A stretch of DNA of 33,711 bases. Origin: Lactiplantibacillus herbarum. Lineage in GTDB: Bacteria > Bacillota > Bacilli > Lactobacillales > Lactobacillaceae. Below the pieces are notes generated by a model. That model saw only the letters and a program-made list of their open reading frames with translations. It searched no databases and had not been told where the DNA came from. The position numbers and the translations under genes were made by a program. Positions 1-7,538 of this stretch are shown here, piece after piece (the stretch's first letter is position 1; each line of letters begins with the position of its first letter). The DNA lies in NCBI RefSeq assembly GCF_001039045.1, contig NZ_LFEE01000031.1, positions 1 through 33,711 on the forward strand, given 5' to 3'.

Positions 1-169
1 AAGTTATTTTGGGACTTTCAACCTTTAGTTTTCACTCACAATCACTGCACACAAGACGATCGACGTGTTATGCTGAGCATTAAGTGAGATTTAATACAGT
101 TACTACCAGCTAACTAGCCGACTCAAAAATGAGCTTATTCAATTAAATCAAAAATTTCGAACTTTATCC

Positions 170-200
170 TTGACCTAGAGTTAACTACAGCTAGTAAGCT
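170..200 (+). promoter_or_regulatory. Promoter with MerR-type geometry
   Basis: A -35 TTGACC (170-175) and a weak -10 TAAGCT (195-200) are separated by 19 bp, longer than the normal 17. The spacer holds the dyad CTAGAGTTAACTACAG (175-190), with perfect core AGTTAACT and matching outer CT/AG. A dyad inside a 19-20 bp spacer is the hallmark of MerR-family promoters, where the regulator untwists the DNA. No MerR gene is in the window; it could lie upstream. The -10 match is poor, so the assignment is an inference. Confidence 0.5.
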
Positions 201-233
201 AATAAACATCAACTTTGATAGGAGCGATGTCAC

Positions 234-1160
234 ATGTTATTACTAGCTTTAATTCCCATTCTCATGGGTGGCGGCCTGGCCATGCAAACGGCTATCAATT
301 CCAAACTTCGCCAATTTGTTGTTTCCCCCTACTTAGCCTCAGCGGTCTCATTCAGTGTTGGCGCGGTCTTCCTGATTGCCTTGACCCTGTTTATGGGGGT
401 CTCACCATTAGTCAGCTGGTCAACCATTACCAGTAATCCATGGTGGATTTGGCTTGGCGGTTTACTTGGCGTTATCGGTCTGACTACCAACCTGCTCTTA
501 TTTCCACGCTTAGGTAGTATTCAAACGGCAGTTTTACCTATTTTTGGTCAAATCGTCATGGGTATCTTAATTGATCAATTTGGTTGGTTTTCCTCACCCC
601 GACTGCCCTTAACCCTCGTTAAAGTTGCCGGTCTGCTCTTAGTCACGCTTGGTATGCTCATTGCATCCCTTCGTTGGAGCCGTGCTGCTGCTAACCAGCA
701 AGCTAATAATCAGTGGCTATGGCGTTTACTAGGCATCGGCGCAGGAATGCTGATGGCCACTCAAACGGCGATCAATGGTCATCTGGGTGTCGTTCTCGAT
801 TCATCCGTTCACGCTGCCATGATCTCATTCACAGTTGGCGCCGTCCTACTACTGATCATGGTTCTTGCTTTGAGATTACCACTCAGCGGTTTAGCCAACG
901 CCGCACATGCTGGTCGCTCACACTGGTTGATTTGGCTTGGTGGTTTTCTAGGCGCTGCCTACGTCTTCGGCAGTGCCTGGCTAGTTCCCCAAATCGGGAC
1001 TGGACAAGTCGTTGTAATCGCACTCTTCGGGCAACTGCTCTTCAGTGCCTTGATCGAACAACTGGGCTGGTTTGAAGCTAAGGCTCAACGTGTTCAGTTC
1101 CCACGCTTAATCGGTCTCTTACTGATGTTCATCGGCGTGGTTGGAATTCATTTTCTCTAA
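234..1160 (+). CDS. YdcZ/DUF606-type DMT transporter, two-repeat
   Basis: A 308-residue, very hydrophobic protein with about ten predicted membrane segments. It is an internal duplication: QTAIN occurs near residues 18 and 177, and each half then has a WLGG-(L/F)LG segment and an FGQ...QxGWF block. This two-fold architecture is that of the YdcZ (DUF606) branch of the drug/metabolite transporter superfamily. The substrate is unknown. ATG 234 is chosen because AGGAG (220-224) lies just upstream. The gene stands alone, closed by a terminator at 1191-1238, and its promoter has MerR-like spacing, so induction by a small effector is possible. The family call is strong; nothing in the sequence gives the substrate. 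Confidence 0.85.
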   Translation: MLLLALIPILMGGGLAMQTAINSKLRQFVVSPYLASAVSFSVGAVFLIALTLFMGVSPLVSWSTITSNPWWIWLGGLLGVIGLTTNLLLFPRLGSIQTAVLPIFGQIVMGILIDQFGWFSSPRLPLTLVKVAGLLLVTLGMLIASLRWSRAAANQQANNQWLWRLLGIGAGMLMATQTAINGHLGVVLDSSVHAAMISFTVGAVLLLIMVLALRLPLSGLANAAHAGRSHWLIWLGGFLGAAYVFGSAWLVPQIGTGQVVVIALFGQLLFSALIEQLGWFEAKAQRVQFPRLIGLLLMFIGVVGIHFL

Positions 1161-1190
1161 TATTATTAACTATGCTAAACCTTAAATTAT

Positions 1191-1238
1191 AATCCTGCGT
1201 TAACGGATAATCGTGAGCCGTTAACACAGGATTTTTTT
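1191..1238 (+). terminator. Intrinsic terminator after the DMT gene
   Basis: Arms at 1191-1206 and 1218-1232 pair over about 15 bp with one interruption, followed by a run of T to 1238. Confidence 0.85.
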
Positions 1239-1270
1239 CGTTAAATGTTTGTCGTGTGACGAATGTTAAT

Positions 1271-1395
1271 GGCCGAAACGTGGTCCAGCAGGCAGGGAAC
1301 TCCGCTTAGCTACGGAAGAGCAACGATGGCAAAGAACACCATCATCACTCTTCCTAGGCTATGCTCGATCCCTAACCGCCTGCTGGACCACTCTT
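1271..1395 (+). repeat. Structured intergenic repeat, copy A (subfamily I)
   Basis: A long bulged hairpin. Outer arms 1280-1293 and 1378-1391 pair perfectly over 14 bp; AGGGA (1294-1298) pairs TCCCT (1369-1373); CGGAAGAG-type bases pair the CTCTTCC block near 1348-1354; and GATGG (1325-1329) pairs CCATC (1339-1343) at the apex. It shares CGAAACG, CCTAGGCTATGCTCG (1353-1367) and a closing CCACTCT with copies near 15.76 and 21.65 kb. A T-run follows from 1396, so it may also terminate transcription. The 69-codon frame crossing it is not coding-like. Confidence 0.8.
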
Positions 1396-1406
1396 ATTTT
1401 TTTCAA

Positions 1407-1447
1407 CAAAAAAAGCGCGCCAACCATCAAAAGATGATTAACACGCC
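1407..1447 (-). terminator. Terminator-like hairpin of a small minus-strand unit
   Basis: On the minus strand, bases 1447-1415 fold into an imperfect hairpin (ATCATC pairing GATGGT, GC-rich base) followed by seven T (1414-1408). It ends the small unit whose promoter is at 1614-1642. The stem is less regular than the neighbouring terminators. Confidence 0.5.
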
Positions 1448-1575
1448 TGTCGCGGCACCGGTTGCCCGGTGAAGGTGATATTCCACAATATCAGTGACTC
1501 AAGCACTCTGAATACGTCAGAAAAACGCGCCCCGCTATCAATATTAGTCACAAGCCGCTCGCACGGAACCGTCAT
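1438..1575 (-). CDS. Possible 45-residue small protein in a compact transcription unit
   Basis: An ATG-started frame of 45 codons ending in TAA, beginning MTVPCERLVTNIDSG and ending GQPVPRQAC. It lies between a good promoter (TTGCAT-17-TATTGT, 1614-1642) and a terminator-like hairpin (1407-1447), so a transcript of about 200 nt is plausible. There is no clear Shine-Dalgarno, and the start codon sits in a perfect stem with a GCAA loop (CGTCA/TGACG). A second GNRA hairpin, CACCGG/CCGGTG, lies inside the frame. The unit may therefore be a structured small RNA, with the frame incidental. I recognise no family. The unit is separate from the ligase operon, whose own terminator lies at 1652-1700. 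Confidence 0.35.
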   Translation of the reverse strand: MTVPCERLVTNIDSGARFSDVFRVLESLILWNITFTGQPVPRQAC

Positions 1576-1613
1576 TGCTGACGATCTGACTTAATCGACT
1601 CATCGCAAGAACT

Positions 1614-1642
1614 ACAATAACACCTTCAACGCTATAATGCAA
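1614..1642 (-). promoter_or_regulatory. Promoter of the small minus-strand unit
   Basis: On the minus strand, TTGCAT (1642-1637) and TATTGT (1619-1614) are spaced by exactly 17 bp. Transcription would start near 1607, about 30 nt before the small ORF. Confidence 0.5.
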
Positions 1643-1651
1643 GGTTTAGTC

Positions 1652-1700
1652 AAAAAAGGCACCCCTGCGGAAGGCAATCAGACTTGTCCGCAGGGGTGCC
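1652..1700 (-). terminator. Terminator of the lipoate ligase operon
   Basis: Perfect 14-bp stem (1658-1671 with 1687-1700), followed on the minus strand by six T. It closes the three-gene operon that ends at 1796. Confidence 0.9.
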
Positions 1701-1795
1701 CAGGGTTATTCGTTGATTTTGGCTTGGCCCCAATATCAGAATTAAGCATAACATCAACATGTAAAGTTATGATATTGGTTACGTAAAAATTACGT

Positions 1796-2245
1796 TTAGG
1801 CTTCAGCTTCCGTGATTTGATCTAGTCGTTCCAGTTGAGCTGTCAGCCAGTCCGTTAATAGTTGTTCGGCATTCGCCTGATCCGCCACAATATCGTCAAC
1901 TGAACCTAGTTCATCAATTCGCAGACCAGATGGTAAGGCTTCTGATTCCGCAATCATGTAGACGTTGATTGGCATCGTATCATCCGCAACTGTCACCTTA
2001 CCGATCTCAGTCAAGTTCGCCCATGGTAAGTTAATCACACTAGTTTCCAGTCGAAAACTAATGACTGGTTCATGAACGGTTACCAGCGTAATCTGTGCTA
2101 ATTGATCATTCTGCACCGCTGTTACTAACTTTGTTAACCATGGTTTAACTTGGGTACTAAGTTGCTCATACTTCCCACTAAGGGTTTCCTGAGTCATCTT
2201 TACTGCTGTGATATCATCAATAAATGTTTGTACGTTTCGTTGCAT
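1796..2245 (-). CDS. Hypothetical acidic protein, third gene of lplA operon
   Basis: A soluble protein of 149 residues with no signal peptide or membrane segment. The C-terminal 50 residues are rich in Asp/Glu (IDELGSVDDIVADQANAEQ). I recognise no family. ATG 2245 is preferred because GAGG lies six bases upstream; the ATG four codons earlier (2257) has no Shine-Dalgarno. It follows the small membrane gene with a 15-bp gap and precedes the operon terminator, so it is cotranscribed with lipoate ligase and the membrane protein. No function can be drawn from the sequence itself. Confidence 0.75.
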   Translation of the reverse strand: MQRNVQTFIDDITAVKMTQETLSGKYEQLSTQVKPWLTKLVTAVQNDQLAQITLVTVHEPVISFRLETSVINLPWANLTEIGKVTVADDTMPINVYMIAESEALPSGLRIDELGSVDDIVADQANAEQLLTDWLTAQLERLDQITEAEA

Positions 2246-2260
2246 ACTATCCCTCATTAA

Positions 2261-2647
2261 TTAATTGTTATTTTTTTGGCGCCAACGGGTCAACAACACA
2301 ATCGTGTAAAAATTAACGCCGAGCCCCACCGCTCCCATTATTTCTAATAAGAGTTTGATTTCCATGCCAGCTGTACTCTGATAGCCAGACATTAGTGCAC
2401 TGATCAATCCGAGACTGTAGATTAGAATAACCAATCCAAGTACGTAAAAGCCTAACATCCGGTTAATATAAACCGCCAGCACACCTAAGAAATACAGGAC
2501 CAGTGCAATCAGTAGTCCCTGCCACATCTCAGCAGTCGAGATGGACTTCGCTTGTAAGTGAAAATGACTAGTAGACATCATCCAGTTGACGATACCGTAA
2601 CAAAAAAGGGACACAAACGCAAATGCGACCAAGCGTGTCAGTTTCAA
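2261..2647 (-). CDS. Small four-helix membrane protein
   Basis: About 128 residues with four hydrophobic segments (roughly residues 5-25, 45-63, 65-88 and 98-120), short polar loops and a basic C-terminus (RWRQKNNN). No known family is recognised. Two successive TTG codons could start it; TTG 2647 lies seven bases after AGGAG, whereas TTG 2650 lies only four bases away, so 2647 is preferred. It sits 18 bp behind lplA and 15 bp ahead of the next gene, clearly within one operon. A role linked to lipoate use or membrane function is only a guess from position. Confidence 0.75.
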   Translation of the reverse strand: MKLTRLVAFAFVSLFCYGIVNWMMSTSHFHLQAKSISTAEMWQGLLIALVLYFLGVLAVYINRMLGFYVLGLVILIYSLGLISALMSGYQSTAGMEIKLLLEIMGAVGLGVNFYTIVLLTRWRQKNNN

Positions 2648-2665
2648 CAAATCACTCCTATAAGG

Positions 2666-3679
2666 TTATTGGGCGATTAAATCAATAATGGCGGCTCGCT
2701 GAATCCCCCTGAAGTACGGTTCAAGATCAATATCAGCCAATGCTGTAGCCAGTGCCTCATGATCATAGCGAACACCTTGCAGTGCCGCTTCAACATCTTG
2801 GACGTTACCACTACCAAAGAAATCCCCATAAAATTTAATATTTTGAATCAAACCATCGTGCACTGAGATGCGGGCATCGATCGTTCCCATATCAAAATGC
2901 TGACGTCGTTTAACTGAGAATTCTGGTGATTTACCGTAAACCCAATCCCAATTAGCATAATAGTCTTCATAGATTTTATCAATAGCTTTTTGTTGTTCAG
3001 GTGTCACATGATATTCCTTATCCGCAATCTGTGTCAACGAATCTACATGGAATAATTCCTTTAATAACGCCTCCTGAAACTCAGGTACTGTTATATTTTG
3101 ATACTCAGGAGCCAAATATGGGCGCAAATTAGTAACTCGACTTCTAACAGACTTGATGCCTTTAGAAGCAATCTTGTCAGTTGGCACCGTCAATGCTTGT
3201 GGTACCACGTCAAGATCAACGTTAAGCATCAACGTTCCGTGTGAAAAAGTCTTACCATTGCGCGAGTACATCGCATTACCTGAGAATTTTTTGCCATCAA
3301 CTAATAAATCGTTACGACCACTAACCGTCGCAGTCGTGGCACCCATATCGTGTAGTGCCGTGATAATTGGTTTGGTAAACGTCTTAAAATCCCCAAACTC
3401 CTGACTATCACTATTCACGACAAAGCTGAAACAGAGGTTGCCTAAGTCTTGATAGACCGCCCCACCACCGGATAAGCGCCGGGTAACCGTAATATGGTGT
3501 TCCCGGACATAGTCGGCATTGATTTCTTCCAAAGTATTCTGATTACGACCAACAATGATACAAGGTTCTTCATAATAGAATAAAACCAATGGCTCATCAA
3601 AATCGACGTTATTCATTAAGTATTGTTCCGTAGCGAGGTTCCGCCCAATTTCATGATCCTTCATTGCGACATAGTACAT
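2666..3679 (-). CDS. lplA: Lipoate-protein ligase A
   Basis: LplA activates lipoate with ATP to lipoyl-AMP and transfers it to the lysine of lipoyl domains, such as the E2 subunits of 2-oxoacid dehydrogenases or GcvH, in the cytoplasm. The 337 residues match the usual bacterial length. The diagnostic block RRLSGGGAVYQDLGN lies near residues 67-81, followed by GRNDLLVDGKKFSGNA with the conserved catalytic lysine region and FSHGTLM. The C-terminal third is the accessory lipoate-ligase domain. ATG 3679 has AAGGAGA at 3689-3695. It is the first gene of a three-gene operon, preceded by a promoter, a long structured leader and an intrinsic terminator only about 50 nt upstream, so regulation by attenuation is plausible. 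Confidence 0.93.
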   Translation of the reverse strand: MYYVAMKDHEIGRNLATEQYLMNNVDFDEPLVLFYYEEPCIIVGRNQNTLEEINADYVREHHITVTRRLSGGGAVYQDLGNLCFSFVVNSDSQEFGDFKTFTKPIITALHDMGATTATVSGRNDLLVDGKKFSGNAMYSRNGKTFSHGTLMLNVDLDVVPQALTVPTDKIASKGIKSVRSRVTNLRPYLAPEYQNITVPEFQEALLKELFHVDSLTQIADKEYHVTPEQQKAIDKIYEDYYANWDWVYGKSPEFSVKRRQHFDMGTIDARISVHDGLIQNIKFYGDFFGSGNVQDVEAALQGVRYDHEALATALADIDLEPYFRGIQRAAIIDLIAQ

Positions 3680-3728
3680 TTTCTAAAATCTCCTTCAGCT
3701 CTAGGTTACATTAATCATACAACAAATT

Positions 3729-3754
3729 AAAAAAAGGACCCACAATGTGAGCCC
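3729..3754 (-). terminator. Intrinsic terminator in front of lplA
   Basis: Minus-strand arms GGGCTCAC (3754-3747) and GTGGGTCC (3743-3736) pair over eight positions including GU pairs, followed by seven T (3735-3729). It sits 50 nt before the lplA start and would cut off read-through from the promoter at 4018-4046. Confidence 0.75.
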
Positions 3755-4011
3755 CGTTTTTGGAAGAATCATCCAAAAAGCGTTGTGCGGGATTCTTCAT
3801 CCCACAAAAAGATTGATTCACAATTCACATCCATGAACGCTTGATTGGCGGCAATCCGTTCTCCGTGAATATTACGTGCCATCAATAGATGGAGTCGGTC
3901 AGTTAGTTATCCGAAATTAGCGGAAACGCTGCTATACTGCACTAGCTATCACTTGACGGGTTTGTTACAACAATTGGGTAACGGTTGGTACTGACCCGTG
4001 ACTCTTCCGAT
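3729..4011 (-). ncRNA. Structured leader or small RNA upstream of lplA
   Basis: A near-consensus promoter would start a transcript near 4011, and an intrinsic terminator ends it near 3729, giving about 280 nt. A closing helix joins 4000-4008 with 3762-3770 (nine pairs, one GU). Inside are an ACGGGT/ACCCGT hairpin (about 3999-3956), CCATC/GATGG (about 3893-3880), GATTG/CAATC (about 3856-3842), and a stable GGGAT/ATCCC hairpin (about 3807-3790). I find no T-box NGGN bulge or any known riboswitch core. A 37-codon frame (3882-3769, MARNIHGERIAANQAF...) lies inside without a Shine-Dalgarno; it and its continuation through the terminator could be a decayed gene end. It may be a cis-acting lplA attenuator, an independent sRNA or a gene remnant. 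Confidence 0.45.
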
Positions 4012-4017
4012 GAACTT

Positions 4018-4046
4018 AATATACCATACGGTGTAAGCGTTTGCAA
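4018..4046 (-). promoter_or_regulatory. Promoter of the lplA leader
   Basis: Minus-strand TTGCAA (4046-4041) and TATATT (4023-4018) are spaced by exactly 17 bp. It starts immediately after the Acm2 terminator, as expected for a new transcription unit. Confidence 0.65.
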
Positions 4047-4053
4047 CCAAGCG

Positions 4054-4091
4054 ATAAAAAACAACCCAGTCAGCGTAGGCCGACCAGGTTG
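4054..4091 (-). terminator. Terminator of acm2
   Basis: Thirteen-pair stem including GU pairs (4079-4091 with 4062-4074), then a run of T on the minus strand (4061-4055). Confidence 0.85.
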
Positions 4092-4181
4092 CCTGAAGTT
4101 AATAGCGGTCGTAATCGCTATTTATCTTACTATCGTTATTATAAAGCCCTGATCTTTTGAAGACAATTAATCTGCTCAATA

Positions 4182-6473
4182 CTACTTAACTTCTGCAACG
4201 TAACGGACTGCACCAGAAGCACTGAGATAACGTAACCACGTATAGCCCTCCGCTTTAACGGAACCATTATAGTAAACCGTCTCGTTAGCATTGTATTGGC
4301 CGACGACAGCTGCCTTCGTACTTGGTGCTGTCCGAATATTAGTTGTCGTAGTAAAACGGTACGAACCATTTTGACTCGTTACTTGATTAGAAGATTGTGA
4401 GGTCGTACTGCTGGTACTAGCATTGCTACTACCACCAACGGCAACGTAATGTTGCTTCCCGGAATAAGACTGATAACGTAACCAGGTTTGACCGTTTGCA
4501 GTTACCTTAGCATTGTAGTATACCGTATCACCGGCATTGTAAGTCCCAACGCTAGCCGTGGTACTGTCAGGAGTACTCTTGATAGCCGTACTCTTAGTAA
4601 ACTTATACGACCCGCTCTGAGCCGTAACTTGTGGCTTCGTTACACTAGTTGTCGAACTCGTCTGCATTTGAACATAATGGTCAGTACCAGAATATGAGCG
4701 GTAGCGTAACCAAGTTTGACTGCCTACCGTAACTTTACCGTTATAGTAAACCGTGTCACCGGCATTATAAGACCCAACCGTCGTGGCATTAGTTGCTGGA
4801 CTAGTCTTAATAGCGGTAGCCTGCGTAAACCGATATGAACCGGTTGCCGCCGTCACGTTTGGTTTAGTCGTAGTTGTGGTTGTCGTTGAGCCAACCGTAT
4901 CCCCACTCATTGCCACGTAACGTTGACTACCTGAATTTGAGAGGTAGCGTAGCCAGGTTTGACCACCAGTGGTGACTTTACCGTTGTAATAAACCGTATC
5001 GCCGGTGTTGTAAGTGCCGACAACTTTGGCCGTCTTACTTGCCCCATCACGAATATTGGTCTTAGCCGTAAACTTGAAGGAACCACTAGCTGGTGTAACC
5101 GTTTGTTGCGTATTGTTGGTACTTGGCTGACTGATCATCACATAACGAGCCACACCAGAATAAGATTGGTAACGTAGCCAAGTCGCATTATTCACGGTCA
5201 GTTTACCATTATAGCTAACGGATTCGCCGGCATTGTAAGTCCCAACAACCGCTGAATTTTGATCTGCCGTATTATGAATGGTAGTCGTCTTCGTGAACTT
5301 ATACGTTCCACTAACGGCCGTGACATTATCATTCGTTTGCGTACCGCCACCATTATTGTTACTCGTATTACCGGTCGTCTGACCACTGAGAACTTCACGA
5401 TCCCAGGCATCCAAATTATTATATTCAATAATACTGATCAGTGAACTAGCATACGTTGGTGCCGTAGCATAGCCATCTTGTTGTAATCGGCTGGCCACTT
5501 TTTTATACTCCGTGACACCAATCAAATTATTGTATCGTGAATTTTCAGTCAAGAAGGCACCGTGATCTTCTACACTTGCTGACCAGTTCGGATACTTCCG
5601 AAAAGCGTCTTGAATCGTAATGTAGTGCGTCCCCGTCCATTCTTGGGTTGGAAAGTAGACTGATTGTCCCTGATAACTGCCCTTAATTCCGAACAAGTTA
5701 TTACCGACCGTCGACAATTGTGATTGGCCCCAACCACTTTCTAAAATAGCTTGGGCTGCCGTAACAGAAGGTAAAACTTGGTACTTGTACCAGCCAGAAA
5801 TGGCCCCTGCTTTGATCTGTGATAGGAACTGATCTTGACTCGTAGTTGCCGTGCGAACCGTTGCTGAAGTCGCCATAATTGACTGTTGTGCTGTTGCACT
5901 AGTGGCCTGGGCTTCAACTTTGGCCGTTACTGACGTGGCATTTGACGCTGCTGATTGAGCCGTTGACTGCTTAGCTGATTGTTCCACGGAACTAGTGGCC
6001 GCTGAACTGGTTGCACTACTGTTCAATTGATCAGCAGCACTAGCCGTCGTCTTAGCCGTTTCACTAGCCGCACTCGTAGCTGTCTTATCCGCTGCGCTTG
6101 CAGTCGACTGAGCACCCTGTGAAGCTGTACTAGTCTCGGTAGCCGTACTATCCGCCACGCTGGCCCGTACTGCGACACGACTAGTTACGCTAGTGGCAGT
6201 GTTAGCTGCATCACTCGCTTGGCTGGTCGCAGACGTACTGTCACTTGCTGCTGTTTGACTGGTTGACGAACTAGCCGCCGCACTGGTAGTCGACTGACTA
6301 GTTGCTCCCAGCGTGACTTGTTGTTCATTAGTTGTACTAGACGTGCTATCGGTTGTTACCGCAGCACCCTTACTAGTTGATTTAACCGTATCCGCCTTAC
6401 CGTTAATCATTGGTAATAAAGCAGTACTCAATAATAATGAAGTGACGACTCTTTTAGTCATTCCCATTTTCAA
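4182..6473 (-). CDS. acm2: N-acetylglucosaminidase autolysin Acm2, GH73 with five SH3b repeats
   Basis: A secreted cell-wall hydrolase that cleaves N-acetylglucosaminyl bonds in peptidoglycan and serves in daughter-cell separation. The 763 residues comprise a signal peptide (about 1-27), a low-complexity Ala/Ser/Thr segment (about 28-210), a GH73 glucosaminidase domain (about 212-360) with AILESGWGQS carrying the likely catalytic Glu near 245, and five SH3b wall-binding repeats of about 70 residues, each with a YYNG or similar block and a TWLRY block. In the L. plantarum homologue the Ala/Ser/Thr segment is O-glycosylated. The frame opens with TTG 6473, seven bases after GGGG; ATG 6467 and 6461 are alternatives with poorer spacing. 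It has its own terminator and a cre-like dyad about 150 bp upstream. Confidence 0.93.
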   Translation of the reverse strand: MKMGMTKRVVTSLLLSTALLPMINGKADTVKSTSKGAAVTTDSTSSTTNEQQVTLGATSQSTTSAAASSSTSQTAASDSTSATSQASDAANTATSVTSRVAVRASVADSTATETSTASQGAQSTASAADKTATSAASETAKTTASAADQLNSSATSSAATSSVEQSAKQSTAQSAASNATSVTAKVEAQATSATAQQSIMATSATVRTATTSQDQFLSQIKAGAISGWYKYQVLPSVTAAQAILESGWGQSQLSTVGNNLFGIKGSYQGQSVYFPTQEWTGTHYITIQDAFRKYPNWSASVEDHGAFLTENSRYNNLIGVTEYKKVASRLQQDGYATAPTYASSLISIIEYNNLDAWDREVLSGQTTGNTSNNNGGGTQTNDNVTAVSGTYKFTKTTTIHNTADQNSAVVGTYNAGESVSYNGKLTVNNATWLRYQSYSGVARYVMISQPSTNNTQQTVTPASGSFKFTAKTNIRDGASKTAKVVGTYNTGDTVYYNGKVTTGGQTWLRYLSNSGSQRYVAMSGDTVGSTTTTTTTKPNVTAATGSYRFTQATAIKTSPATNATTVGSYNAGDTVYYNGKVTVGSQTWLRYRSYSGTDHYVQMQTSSTTSVTKPQVTAQSGSYKFTKSTAIKSTPDSTTASVGTYNAGDTVYYNAKVTANGQTWLRYQSYSGKQHYVAVGGSSNASTSSTTSQSSNQVTSQNGSYRFTTTTNIRTAPSTKAAVVGQYNANETVYYNGSVKAEGYTWLRYLSASGAVRYVAEVK

Positions 6474-6622
6474 TTTCTATCCCCAAACTTTCCTTGAATT
6501 ATCGATCAACACAACCGTATCCATACCCCTGTATAGATTTGTTATCATACGACAATAGTAGCATGCCGCTATTTCACATTCAATCGTGGTCACTTATAAT
6601 TATTTTGCTAATTAGCAGGCAC

Positions 6623-6636
6623 TGACAACGTTGTCA
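6623..6636. promoter_or_regulatory. cre-like palindrome
   Basis: TGACAACGTTGTCA is a perfect 14-bp palindrome and fits the CcpA core TGNNANCGNTNNCA. It lies 150 bp before acm2 and 350 bp before the usp gene, so acm2 is the likelier target. Confidence 0.5.
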
Positions 6637-6921
6637 TTTATAATTATTAATAAGTCACTAATTAGTTATGATTAATCATGTGAACAGTGGTCTTCACGCT
6701 GAATCGATCAGGCCTTGAACATGCTGGTCACAGTCGCTCCGATGACTGATAATTAACAGTTACTGATTGATCTATTAATCTCAACCACCATCATTAAATT
6801 TTGCTCAGAAATCGTTACTGACCATTTCAACTTTGATTAACGTACTCCCGTTTACCCAACGTTAGCCTTTGTAAACGTGAACACACTTCACAACTTCCAA
6901 TAACTTATCATGTCAAAATGC

Positions 6922-6949
6922 TTACACTAACAAAAATTAATGATAAAAT
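6922..6949 (+). promoter_or_regulatory. Candidate promoter of the usp gene
   Basis: TTACAC (6922-6927) and TAAAAT (6944-6949), 16-bp spacer, 40 bp before the start codon. Confidence 0.45.
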
Positions 6950-6988
6950 AAGAGTATTAATTAGCCATACAAAACGGGGGTAACCATT

Positions 6989-7450
6989 ATGTTACAACAA
7001 TATCAAAATATCTTGGTACCAGTTGATGGCTCCAAAGCCACCGATGAAGTTCTTCTTCGTGGTATCGAAGTCGCTAAGCGTAACAAGACTCATCTCGACA
7101 TTCTTAACGTGTTAGAAGTTAACCAATTCAGTGATACGTACGGCGGTGCGGTCAGTGGTGACGTTATCTACAAACTATCCGAAGACGTTCAAAAACGCCT
7201 TGAAGAATTGAAGCAACAAACGATTGATGCCGGCGTGACTGACGTTGACATTCACGTTCGTTTTGGTAATCCCAAAACTGTCATTGCTCGTGAATTTCCA
7301 ACCGATCACCACAACGAATTAATCATGATTGGTTCAACTGGTTTATCCGCTGTTGAACGTTTGATGGTTGGTTCTGTTACGACTTATGTTAGCCGTAACG
7401 CCGTCTGTGACGTGCTGATCGTTAAGCCTGCTACTGACGAAAAAGACTAA
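6989..7450 (+). CDS. Universal stress protein, UspA family
   Basis: The 153-residue cytoplasmic protein has the single-domain Usp fold. It opens with the typical beta strand and phosphate contact ILVPVDGSKATDEVL, and ends with the ATP-binding motif MIGSTGLSAVERLMVGSVTTYVSRNAVCDVLIVK (G-2x-G-9x-G-S/T pattern, about residues 111-144). Such proteins bind ATP and accumulate under starvation or stress. ATG 6989 follows a GGGGG Shine-Dalgarno at 6976-6980. The gene is monocistronic: its own promoter precedes it and a strong terminator follows at 7467-7494. The physiological trigger cannot be read from the sequence. Confidence 0.92.
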   Translation: MLQQYQNILVPVDGSKATDEVLLRGIEVAKRNKTHLDILNVLEVNQFSDTYGGAVSGDVIYKLSEDVQKRLEELKQQTIDAGVTDVDIHVRFGNPKTVIAREFPTDHHNELIMIGSTGLSAVERLMVGSVTTYVSRNAVCDVLIVKPATDEKD

Positions 7451-7466
7451 TTACAGTACCATGACG

Positions 7467-7494
7467 GTCTGGGACACGCTCCCAGACTTTTTTT
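7467..7494 (+). terminator. Terminator of the usp gene
   Basis: Perfect 8-bp stem GTCTGGGA/TCCCAGAC (7467-7474 with 7480-7487), then seven T. Confidence 0.9.
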
Positions 7495-7538
7495 ACGCCA
7501 TTCTTCACACCTAACTTACTGAGAAGGAAGTGCCTATC

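Larger units (their letters stand above)
6474..6988. other. Divergent intergenic region between acm2 and the usp gene
   Basis: About 515 bp of AT-rich DNA without a credible ORF. It holds the cre-like palindrome at 6623-6636, flanked by two similar AT-rich blocks (TATAATTATT followed by CTAATTAG, about 6596-6615 and 6638-6665) that look like an imperfect direct repeat, and the usp promoter near 6922-6949. Confidence 0.6.

Noticed and set aside
1263-1472. 69-codon plus-strand frame across repeat copy A
   Set aside because: It runs straight through the hairpin arms and the terminator-like T-run, has no ribosome binding site and no protein-like composition.
3729-4011. T-box or known riboswitch upstream of lplA
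   Set aside because: I looked for the T-box TGGNACCGCG antiterminator block and for lysine, TPP, FMN and Mg2+ cores and found none.
4139-4369. 76-codon minus-strand frame within the acm2 3' end
   Set aside because: It is an out-of-frame shadow of the SH3b-coding region.
4182-5310. Direct DNA repeats taken as a possible mobile or CRISPR-like array
   Set aside because: The periodicity of about 210 bp is explained by five homologous SH3b domains in Acm2.
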